Source: Paramecium octaurelia (taxonomy: Eukaryota > Ciliophora > Oligohymenophorea > Peniculida > Parameciidae). Taken from it: a DNA stretch of 20,942 nt. Location: NCBI GenBank assembly GCA_905182995.1, contig CAJJDP010000012.1:783935-804876 (forward strand), in the 5' to 3' direction. The notes under the pieces are model-generated. The model saw only the letters and a program-made list of their open reading frames with translations. It did not search any database and was not told where the DNA came from. Within the stretch, counting starts at the first letter, position 1. Each line of letters begins with the position of its first letter. Below, piece after piece: positions 8,540 through 18,046 of the stretch. The position numbers were made by a program, and so were the translations under genes.

Positions 8540-11235
8540 GCTTAAATTTTAGTGTTAAAGTATTGGAAATGAGATTCTAAAACTGCTTAGAATTATAATA
8601 GGAGCGGATATGCCTTATCAATTATTCCATTCTGTCCAGTAAACGTATATGCTTCCAATTTTCAATACTTTCTGAACCTCTCATAATTTCAATAAGTAAA
8701 AATTTACTAAACACAATATGATGATCGAAAAGAATATTTTTATTATTTCGCAGTTGTTCAACTAAATAGTATTTTCTTGGATATCTTTTTACAATAGTTT
8801 ACCAAGAATTTATATTATGAAATTTATACTCATCAACTGAAAGATTTGGATTGGATAGATAATTTGGGCTAATTTGAGTATTTGCTTATCATAAATTTTA
8901 CAAAGTAATTCAATTTCACAATGTGAATCCTTATTCACTCTCTAAGAATTTTCGTAAATAAAGGAAGTGCATTTTAATTTTGCTCTTTTGAAGCCCTGAT
9001 CTATATTAAAATGAAAAGATGAAGGCTTAGAGATTTTTAATCAATTTTTTAATATTACTTTCCATACTAAATTCTTCACTCAATTGATAAGTTTTGTATT
9101 TCTTTTTTTGAGACTTCAACTTCCTCCAAAGGACAGTAAATTGATAAATCCTTAATACACTTTACTGTTTTAGAACTCCATGATTAACATTTATTCACTA
9201 ATTATTCTTTATTGTCCGACATCTACTCTATCGCTCCTAGAAAAATATTTCTAGTTTGTGCAGAATGGCAGTCTCTCAAACAATTTTTAAGCCTTCTTCT
9301 TCTTTTTCTTTAGACGCCTAGAAAGTTGGCAAACTCATGTTACTTTGGCCTATCTCCAGCAATTTACCAGTTTTTCTTCTTGGTCTCCTTATAAATTGGT
9401 ATTCCAAATAGAGACTTCAAACATATACCTTCAAATTGAAATTCTTTGATATTAGAATATCAGAACAAATTTCTCAAAGAGATGGCAAGATTATCATATC
9501 CACTTCTTTAACACTACTCCTTTATTGAATTATAACCCATTCCTTTTCTTAAGTATTTCTTTAGAGAGTTCACTATTCTCATCATAAAAGTTGTGAACCA
9601 TTTTGAATTCTCTTCTAATTTAGAATGACTTGTTAATAACTTTGGTAAGTAATTATTCTGAAGATCAATCATTTTCCTTATTGTCATGAAATTTACATAC
9701 CTGATACTTTCCATTTCTATAGCATCTAACCTCTACTTAAAAGGACTTGAGCTTTGTTTTCAACTTAGAAACCGATTTCTGTCTAATTACAGAACTTAAG
9801 TGCAGTTTTTCGTGGCAACAAAAAAGTAAAGCAAAAGATTACAATACTACTTATTCCATCTTAATTTCATCCTTCTATTTCTAATTTTTGTAATCAAATA
9901 TAGTTTGTTCAAAATTAGAGACCTAGATTAACACCAAAACTCTTGAATGTATCCTAATTTTGTTGCATAGGAATATAAAACTTGATTTTGTGCTCTGCCA
10001 CTGTTGTAAGAAGTTTGTCTTTGTTGTTTCCTTTTGCAAAAAAAATTACATATTGTTATATGAGCAAATCCTTATAAAAAGATATCCGTAGAATAGTAAA
10101 ACTCCCCTGTCTCCCTTCCACGAAACAATCAATCATTCACTTCTTATGATCAAAATTTTCATTCGTAAAACTAAATTCAATGCTGCCAGCATTATATATA
10201 TATTCTGTTTCAAAGCATTGCTCTCGCGCGAGCTTTTGATTGAATTTAACTCAGACATTCTTGATTTTCTCTAGTTATAACACCAACCTGATTTCTGGCA
10301 AAACAATGTGCTTTATGATTTTGAAAGATTTTGCATCTTATTTATTAAATGGTTGTAGAATAGTTGATGCAAAAATTTAAGATTCAGTTGAATGTAGACT
10401 TAGATGATTTTTGCATAGATTCAAAAAGATGTTCACCAGAATTAATGTGGCAGTTGTAGTATAGCTCAAAATATTTGATTTTCTTGATTCTCTTAAAATT
10501 TCAAGTTTGAAGTCAACCATCTTCCTTTTGAATGGTATGTTTATTGAGTCATCAGTGTGTAATGATGCGGATGGCAATTGCTTATAATTCAATAAATTGA
10601 TATGAGTAATCAAAAGCTCAAGAGATTTACTGATTGTTTTGCGTAAAACAAGATATTGTATTGTCTGTATATTACAAAGTGCAGGATCTCCAGAATGAAG
10701 TTTCATTTCATCTTTTCCATCTTCAAATTAGTTTACACATTTTTAAAGTTGTTTGTACATCAAAAGAGTCTACTATAATTTGCTACTTAAGAAGCCCTTA
10801 ATTAATTTCAGGCTCTCTAGTGTCTTAGATCTTAAATATTAATTTCGAAAAAAATTTCTTCATTTGCCTTCTAATCATCTATGTTAAGTATGTTTCTGAG
10901 GCTCACCATTCACTCTAGGAAAATATGTGATTTTGAGCTTTATAAACACCTTGCAATCAATTTCATCATTGAGGACTTTACTTGATCCTATTTTCTTTGC
11001 ATACCAGTAAGATGTTCCACTTTTGCAATTATGATGAATTTGTTTGTTTATGATGACAGGATATTGCGAACATAATCATCTCAAATAATTGGTGCTATCA
11101 AGTATGTATTTCTCCTCTTAATTTATTATCATCTATGATGAAGATCCCCTTATTTTCTAAGTAAAGTATAAATCTAATTTTTACTTCCTGCTTAAAACTT
11201 GCCCAATTTTATAGAAATCTGTTCTCATTAATGGG
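8540..11235 (-). pseudogene. Long decayed minus-strand gene, alpha-helical, unrecognised
   Basis: A chain of coding-like minus-strand stretches covers about 2.7 kb. From the 5' side: FYKIGQVLSRKQKLDLYFTQ (about 11210), SGTSYWYAKKIGSSKVLNDE (about 11020), then an uninterrupted 203-codon frame (10859-10251; ATG at 10760-10758) with KCVNQFEDGKDEMKLHSGDP and QTIQYLVLRKTISKSLELL. Then NNKDKLLTTVAEHKIKFYI (about 10030) and a frame from 9714 that meets TGA at 9460-9462 and continues in the same frame for 127 more codons to 9076, and EAYTFTGQNGIIDKAYPLLL (about 8620). Two in-frame TGA codons in one long frame are nonsense mutations under the Paramecium code. The content is largely helical without transmembrane segments. 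It may be one large former protein; no family is assigned. Confidence 0.55.
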
Positions 11236-12087
11236 TTAGTTATTTAAAAATTTGATTAGTAATCATCATAATAACCAAGCAATATCTTATAGGATTGTAA
11301 TTTTTGATTATTAAAAATTAAAATTGCATAATATTTGAAATAATTGCTTATCCTTTCCTAATTGAAATCAAAATTAATGAGTAATTATAGAATCTATTAG
11401 AAATAAGAATCAATTGTAATCTACATATCTAAATTTTAATTGATGTATTTTTAAATTTAATTTAATATATTCTATTTATAGTATTTTCTGACCAATACTG
11501 TTTTTTGTATTTAAAGCATTTTCTAATAATCGTTTCTTTATTAAACATTATAATGATTCTTGACGAATAAGAAATTATATCTGGTAATTTAAAAGTCACA
11601 CAGAAGTATCTTCTATCAACATAGATGGTTATTTTTTAGGATTAATGTACAATATCGATGTAATAAGAATTTATTAATTCTTTTAGACTTCCTTTAACAG
11701 AATTAATAATATTCTTGATTAAATTGTTAATGATTACAAAATTTCCTTTAGTTAGTAAGAGTAGCAATCGAAATAATTATAATCTCTTTTAAAATTTGGG
11801 TCATTGCCTTCATTAAAGTCTCCAAATGTTAATAACCCAATTCATAACGAAATTCCATTAATACGGGTTTTTATTGAAAATTAAATTAAAATAACAAAGA
11901 AATGCCTAAATTAAAAAATATTTCATAGGAATTATCAAATCCAAATATTGAAAGAATTAGTTTGTAAGTCAGTAATTAGAGAGTCGATATCATAAATAAC
12001 TTCAAATTTAAGAAGAATTAACGAATGATGATCACTATAATCTAGAAAATAGGATTGAAAAAGGTGAATAATTCTTACTATTAAAGC
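11236..12087. other. AT-rich region, no gene seen
   Basis: About 850 bp, visibly more AT-rich than the decayed genes to the left. I see no coding-like stretch, RNA gene or repeat that I can support. Confidence 0.5.
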
Positions 12088-12462
12088 AAAAACATTATTC
12101 ACTTGGATTATATAAATAAGCAATTGAATGGCATGATAAAGAATTACATAAATCCACAATATATTGATTCATTAAATGTTAAAGGTATAATTAATTCAAT
12201 ATTCAAAGGAGATTGCTTAGGTTAATTAGGTTAATATAAATCAGCAATTGAACGTTATGATAAAGCATTGGCCATAAATCCACAATTTGCTCATTCATTA
12301 ATGGTAAAGGTACAATTAATTCAATTATTCAACGGAGTTTGCTTAAGTTCACTATGTTAATATGAATAAGCAATCGAATGGTTTGATAAAGCATTTAAGA
12401 TAAATCCATCAAGGACTAATATAGACCTTTTCTAACACTGCCATTAACATGTGTCTAACTGA
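12088..12462 (+). pseudogene. TPR-repeat protein gene remnant with repeated mini-introns
   Basis: Three tetratricopeptide units are visible. Their AIE(W/R)(Y/H/F)DKA cores begin near 12121, 12245 and 12371, followed by NPQY, NPQFAHSL and NPS. If the 24-nt segment 12185-12208 (GTATAA...CAAAG) is removed as an intron, the text reads VKGDCLGQLGQYKSAIERYD, an ideal 34-residue TPR hinge. A 25-nt homologous segment sits at the same place in the next repeat (12310-12334) but ends in ACG instead of AAG, so it has lost its acceptor. There are also a 2-nt loss in the first unit and a 1-nt loss before the second intron. The frame ends at TGA 12460-12462. TPR proteins are helical protein-binding scaffolds. 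This copy is broken. Confidence 0.7.
12185..12208 (+). other. Mini-intron inside TPR repeat (24 nt)
   Basis: It begins GTATAA and ends CAAAG. Removal joins VK-G-DCLGQLGQY exactly as a TPR unit requires, with phase 1. A homologous segment occurs in the next repeat. Confidence 0.6.
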
Positions 12463-12869
12463 TATTATTTAATTCTATATCATCCTTTTAAAATCTTATT
12501 TTATCGCATATAATTCCTTTATGATGTTTTGTAATCATTTGTAGTATAAATTCTCAAATCTACAGGAATTTTTTTTCTTAAAATTAGTTCTTATTTTTAG
12601 GATTTATTAGTTTTACAAATGTATTTTTGTTCTTTTTTGTATTAACTAAATTTTAATTTTCATATTTGTAGACATACCTTATTTAATTTTACTCATATTA
12701 GGTCATATGCATTTATAAAGACTTAATAAAATTATACAATAATGCTTTACTTATTAAGCTTATTTGTATAATTTTAATGCAATTCAAAATTTCCGGCCAA
12801 AAACTATAATATTTTTGATCATCTAAAATAATTATTATTTATTATTTTGGTTCTGTTCTTAAACTACTG
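12463..12869. other. AT-rich region, no gene seen
   Basis: Long T and A runs and no recognisable coding or RNA signal. Confidence 0.5.
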
Positions 12870-13380
12870 ATAAACCATAATGTTAAATCAGTCAAAATAA
12901 GATTTCAATTTTAAGTTTTCTATCTTTTAATTAGATTTGGGAATTTCCTATAGTTTCCTAATATAAGCTCATAAATTATTTCTAAGCTTAAATCCTTAGG
13001 TCCTCAAATTTATGGTAGATGTATATAAACGGTTATTTTCAAATGAAAGGATTTCACATTTATCTCAAACCCAATGATTCAATATATAACATAAATAAAT
13101 ATTAAAAATCAAATTATAACTGAGATATTATGTTTATAGAGGTTTGATGCAATGAAAACTCAATTCTAAAACCTAACAAAATGTAATAATGTTCAGCTTT
13201 ACAATATTATTTGCATTTCTTAAATTACTTGAGATTGATTTTACTTTTTGATTTCCAATTATTGAAGTTCTACTCTTATCAATTTTTCTTCAAATTATTA
13301 ATTTATTTTGACGGTAAAAAGTCATAAGCCTCTATATTATTGTATTATATTTGGCAATTATGTTAAATACTAAATTTTAT
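12870..13380 (-). pseudogene. Short minus-strand coding remnants, coiled-coil-like
   Basis: Two separate coding-like pieces. At about 13380-13165 the minus strand reads NNIEAYDFLPSKQINN, then after a shift FEEKLIRVELQQLEIKK and QNQSQVIQEMQ, a heptad-like charged helix. At about 13010-12870 it reads GPKDLSLEIIYELILGNYRK followed by FPNLIKRQKTQ. Neither has a start and both are flanked by TGA. They could be the 3' part of the decayed minus-strand gene at 13777-15480 or of a separate one. Confidence 0.35.
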
Positions 13381-13776
13381 TTTACACTATCATTCTCTCA
13401 TTTCTTAAATAATAAAAAACTCCATATTTTAGCAAAACTAACATTATTATAAATCTTAAAACTTTTTTTTATTTAATTAATTAAATAATATGCTTGCATA
13501 AAGTTTACAATTTAGTGATCTTATGCTATAGTCTTTTGCGAAATTCTTTATGCTTCATCTAATATTGATTTAAGCATCCAAATCCGAACCCAAATAAAAT
13601 TAATTGTTATTTATTATAACCATTTTCTTCATTTTTAAGCAGCATAGATAATAATGAATGATGTTGAATAGCTTAATAATAAATGTTATATTACAAACTC
13701 ATATTTCATCATATGCTATCAAATTGTAGAAATCTTCTAGCATGTAGAGTTTGATTAATTTCAATGATACTCCAAC

Positions 13777-15480
13777 TCACACTTCATAGAACTATTATTA
13801 ATTTTCAATAACATAAAATTATTCCCATATTCTAAACCCCTTTAAAAAATTACGAGGAATTTTAGATAAATATACTTTTGCAATGCTATCATCAACCAAA
13901 TTTTCTTGTTTTTCATTAATTATATATTTTGAATCTGCAGATTCTTATATCACCATGCAAAAACTAAATTTTTAAAGCATTTAATTTATACATTTGAATA
14001 AATTGAATAGTAATTCATTTTCCTAGAAAGTTCCAAGTATAATTGGACAATTAATAAATTTCACATTATCTCCTTCATTTAATAAATTTGGATGAAAGAA
14101 TAAATTTGGAATATGGTTGAGAAATTGAAAATTAATTTGGCTCTACAGCATCAGATTTGGACATGATGATTACAATACAATGAACTGCTTTTTTTGAATA
14201 AGGAGAATATTTTTCTAATCTAGCAAACACTTGCAAATAGTTTAAATAACATCAACTTAAGGCATAACACTAGATACAATTAAATCGTTAGATATAATTG
14301 CCTGTTGATTAAAGTTATGCAATATCTATTTGGTACATTTGCAATATTGTTTACTCAAGCAGGATGCTTCTACTGGAACTGCGTTTGCACCATTTTGATA
14401 TTTTGAATCAAGCCTTTTTAATTTGTTTAAATTACAGCTCCAAATTATGGAAAAATTGTTTATAATGCATGTCGCTTATATAAATTATTAACTAGTTGCT
14501 GATTTCCTATAATTTACTATAAATGAAATTATTATAATCCAAAAATAAATTAAGAAGAATATGCGCAAATGAAGTTTAATTCAAAAAATTTGTTGTGCCT
14601 GAACATTTCACTACCACCAAATTTTATCTTTTTTCTCTTAATCTTAGGGATTAGTCTCTTAATTTCTTAAATCATCCAACATATTCTTAATTTAAATTTT
14701 AGTTTAGAATAGTATTCCTTTAAGGATTTTATATCATTTACTATTAAAATTATCTAATTGATATACTTAAAATTTCTTGATTACCAATTCTCGAAATTAA
14801 CTTTTTGGGCTGTCACTTTAATCTCAGCATTATGAAATTGGCATTCAACAAATATAAGGGGCCAGGATGAAAGTTGAAAATCATTCTATGATAAATAATA
14901 ATAGAAATTTTGTACTTTATTACTTTTTAAATTTCAATTTATCTGGTACTGATTAATTTCTTGAATTAAAATAATGGAATTGAAAAAAATAATTTATTAG
15001 TAATTCTCAATTTGTGAATTATTCATAGATATCACTTCACTGTATATTGTTCTAATTCATTATATGCTTCCTAAAACTCACAATCTTCTAGACCTTCACC
15101 ATCTTAGCAACTTTTAGAAGCTGCTCTACAACAAAGTTTATTAAAGCCGTCTTTTATTACTTATAATTTACTAACAATTGAAGCATCACTAGAAAAAAGG
15201 ATCCAGTTTGTTTAATTTATGCAAGTTCAGGCAATACTTAATTTTTGATTAGTTTATTTAAAGAATTTAATTTAACCAACATCTGAGTCATTAGTTTAAA
15301 TTAATCATTTCTTTATAATATTACATTAATCTCATATTTTACTTTCTGATAATCTTATTAAAGTACTTTTATATTATCCTCTAATCTCTATCTAATAAAT
15401 TACTAGAAAGCCAATTTAAATGGATATGATTGTAAATATGTCTAATTCCTTCAAGGGTTAATAACTAATAATGAAAGAAA
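13777..15480 (-). pseudogene. Decayed minus-strand gene, helical, unrecognised
   Basis: Coding-like text runs through the whole interval on the minus strand. From the 5' side: LEDNIKVLQQDYQKVKYEIN (about 15390-15330), LPELAQIKQTGSFFLVMLQL (about 15225), EDCEFQEAYNELEQY (about 15080), SSWPLIFVECQFHNAEIKVT then QKVNFENWQSRNF (about 14865-14780), CSGTTNFLNQTSFAHILLN (about 14605), VFARLEKYSPYSKKAVHCIV with MSKSDAVEPN (about 14228-14130), and finally DDSIAKVYLSKIPRNFLKGF ending at TGA 13777-13779. Between blocks the frame shifts or meets TGA, for example at about 14415 and 14250. Some junctions could be unrecognised mini-introns, but several TGA codons have no GT...AG pair around them. The family is unknown. 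Confidence 0.5.
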
Positions 15481-16039
15481 TTTTACATATCTATGTGTTA
15501 TTTAAAATACCTATTAAATAAGAGAATTAATTAATGCAAGTCACTAAAATCAAATAGAAAATAATTTACACTTTCATTTTAATTTGCAGGAATAATGAAC
15601 AAAGATTTAGGGAAGGAATAAAAATAAATATTAATGCTGTGCTTTGCTAGTCAACTCAAATAAATAAATCAGATTTTTTTATAACTTTTTAGAATTAATA
15701 ATATTGAAATAAATGGGCATCATAAAAAAGACCTTTTTAATTTTCAATCATATCATTACTTTATTTTTAAATTAATTATTTTACTTTGTTTTTCCATAAT
15801 TGCTAATGGATTTCGTAGCTGTATTTAGGAGATTAGGAATTCCCTAAACTCTAACCGAAAAAATCTTACTATAAAATTCATGTTTAATTATTCACTAAAA
15901 CTAAATGCAATTAAAATGGATTTTTATTATTATATATTATACTTCCTTTTTTTTTTATTAAAAATTTTGTTTAATCACAAAAGTAATCATCTCCATTTTT
16001 TTAATAACTTTATATAAAATACATTAATCAGAATCAGTA
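15481..16039. other. AT-rich region, no confident gene
   Basis: The minus-strand coding-like text fades here. A GTAAATTATT...TTTTAG segment (minus strand, about 15571-15546, 26 nt) has mini-intron form, but no pair of flanking frames joins cleanly through it. Confidence 0.4.
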
Positions 16040-16260
16040 TCAGTTTATAAATTAAAGATTAAAATTATTTATGCTTGTAAAATAAAATGGTTCCTTTATC
16101 AAAATACTAACCATAAAAGAAAGAATTTGCCTCAATATTTCGGATGATTTTCTTTTTTAACATTGAGTATTTTGAAAATTTTTGAAACACATGTGCATGA
16201 TGGCTGTTTCTTTAATTTCATTCAAAAACTATTCTTTATCATTTAAGTTTAAGTAATAAT
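16040..16260 (-). pseudogene. Minus-strand coding fragment
   Basis: An open stretch of about 70 codons reads LNLNDKEQFLNEIKETAIMH, then CFKNFQNTQCQKRKSSEILR, and ends at TGA 16040-16042. It has no clear start. It could be an N-terminal remnant of the minus-strand gene at 13777-15480, or unrelated. Confidence 0.35.
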
Positions 16261-16273
16261 TTAAATTCAAATT

Positions 16274-16545
16274 TATATTTTAATTTAAAAGCAATTCTAC
16301 GACAATATAATAGCGCTTTCATTTTAGTCAAATAACACGCCATTAATAATTAAGATTACATTGTACTAAATTCTATTATATGTGAACTTTACAATTATTT
16401 AAACCACAATTTGATTATGGTATTTAACGATGGAGAAAAATTGATTAGAATCCAGGATATAATGGCTTTATTTAGAATTCTAATTTTTCGATATTAATAT
16501 TTATTTATAATTATTATTTTAATATTTCCATTTAAACCTTAGTGA
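16274..16545 (+). pseudogene. Plus-strand coding fragment
   Basis: An open frame of about 90 codons reads LKAILRQYNSAFILVKQHAI then NNQDYIVLNSIICELYNYLN and NDGEKLIRIQDIMALFRI, ending at TGA 16543-16545. There is no start codon at its left end. The composition is convincingly protein-like and resembles paired helices of a helical repeat. It lies head-to-head with the minus-strand fragment to its left. Confidence 0.4.
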
Positions 16546-16959
16546 TTTCTTCATCATATGTAATTTAATAGTCATATCTGCTACTAGTATATGGATAATG
16601 TGATTTGAACCTATAAACAGGGTTCCTCTATACTTTCAATTAAAACCTAACCGTGGGTTAAGAATTTGCTTCCATCCAAAATATTAATTAAGAAATGTGT
16701 ATATTCTCTTGTTTAAAGTGAAAATATCTTTATCTTTATGCTGTATTTGTATTTCTAGATGCACTTTATTAATCCTATTTTAACAATCGAACACTAATGA
16801 AATTGGAAAATCAGCCTAGCTTTTGAAATTAAAAATTGTGGTATATAATTTGTGGATAAACAATTAGCTTTATGATATCTTCTTGAACAATATCAAAACA
16901 TTTATGTTATACAAGTGAAAAATTACCCCACAATGCTTATCTTAAATTTTATTAATTGA

Positions 16960-17523
16960 ATGGATTCTGATCCTTGGAATCATGCGAGCTACCTAAACGT
17001 CGTCCAAAGTGTAATTTAATTTTCGTTCTTTTAGTTTTTAGACAGAATTTGACAAGTTATTAGAAGATGCTACCTTCTAATGTAGTCGTTAGCCCATAAG
17101 ATTGGATGTTTTTGGGGAAAAAGATATGCTATAGTTTGAGGGAATGTAACACGTCATTGTTGCAGAAACAAGTTTGTTAGCAACCTTCTTATTTCTATAG
17201 AAACTTACTTGAATTATGAGGTTGGGTAAATTTGTAGTGAAGTTCCAATATCAATATGATAAATACTATTTAAAGCATAAAGCTTCTTCTTTTTAGCTAT
17301 GAAACTTTAGTTTTAACTCTAGTTATTGTTTTGGCTGCCTTTGTATTCATTGTATATCGATAAATATTTGATACGTTCACTAAAAATAATTATTTAAGAT
17401 TTACTTATAGTTTGTGAGGCAAATGTGGGATAAATTGATTACATTTTTGAAATCATGTAAAATGTAATAAGAGGGCAAATTAATGATTTAACCACTCTAC
17501 CACGAGAATTTGTACCACATTGA
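16960..17523 (+). pseudogene. Small plus-strand gene with mini-intron and membrane segment, probably broken
   Basis: An ATG at 16960, right after an in-frame TGA, opens MDSDPWNHASYLNVVQS. A 31-nt GTA...TAG segment (17011-17041) fits as a phase-0 intron, and the text continues TEFDKLLEDATFQCSRQPIR then LDVFGEKDMLQFEGMQHVIV to TGA at 17210. Farther on, a different frame reads ETLVLTLVIVLAAFVFIVYR (17301-17360), a strong single transmembrane helix. A third frame reads LIVCEANVGQIDYIFEIMQN to TGA 17521-17523. No GT...AG pair of suitable size that I can find joins these three parts, so the gene is probably frameshifted. If once intact it was a single-pass membrane protein. The family is not recognised. 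Confidence 0.45.
17011..17041 (+). other. Mini-intron (31 nt)
   Basis: It begins GTAATTTAA and ends TTTTTAG. Removal joins VVQS to TEFDKLLEDA in one frame, while unspliced sequence meets TGA soon after. The length and ends match the introns of the 18047-20518 gene. Confidence 0.55.
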
Positions 17524-18046
17524 GTATAAAATATTAATATTTCCTTAAAGCATTCTCGGTTGTAAACTTTGTGTCATTCTTTAAGTCTAATTTTTCAAAA
17601 GAAAATAAAAATTACTTTAACTTAAATTTACTTCAAATAACTAATCACTTTAAAAAATTCTTGAATAGTTAACTATTTTTTAATATTACTTTGTTTCAAT
17701 TACAAAATCTACTTCTTTAAACTCTTTTAGTAATGGCAGTTCTAAATTCGATTAAATTTGCATTCTTGACTTAGTTTATTATGTTGTGCATACTTAAATG
17801 CTTTTCATGGCAGTTCTTGTTTATCTATGATACAAAAGAATTAAATAATGCTAATAGTATTTTATTTTTACCTTAATTAAGCATCTATAAATCTAAATCT
17901 GATTTTTCTCAACAATACAGTTCAGTTGTCAAATTATTTTAATTATCAATAAAACCTACCGATAATATGAATTGGTAATTAGAAATGAGACTATAAAATT
18001 CTTAATAATGGTATTATAAAATATCTTAATATAATTAATTTAATAA
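17524..18046. other. Intergenic region upstream of the B-box/SPRY gene
   Basis: AT-rich with no coding-like text. It presumably holds the promoter of the gene starting at 18047, but no specific element can be named. Confidence 0.4.

Noticed and set aside
10219..10232. CTCGCGCGAG palindrome, strikingly CpG-rich for this DNA
   Set aside because: Only 10 bp, single occurrence, inside a decayed coding stretch; no support as a regulatory site.
11935..12159. Minus-strand ORF of 74 codons
   Set aside because: Overlaps the TPR remnant on the other strand and is a low-complexity Ile/Tyr-rich AT artefact.
13777..14580. A single intact 260-codon minus-strand gene in one frame
   Set aside because: The frame is open but has no ATG at its start, and from about 14700 to 14120 a neighbouring frame gives more protein-like text, so part of the openness is probably chance in TGA-poor AT-rich DNA.
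16600..16660. GGTTCAAATC-like B-box on the minus strand
   Set aside because: Flanks do not form a T-stem, and no A-box or acceptor stem could be placed.
17480..17515. tRNA-like stretch on the minus strand (GTGGTAGAGTGGTTAAAT resembles a tRNA A-box)
   Set aside because: No matching T-arm (GGTTCRA) within tRNA distance and no acceptor stem; the plus strand reads as protein (NDLTTLPREF) here.
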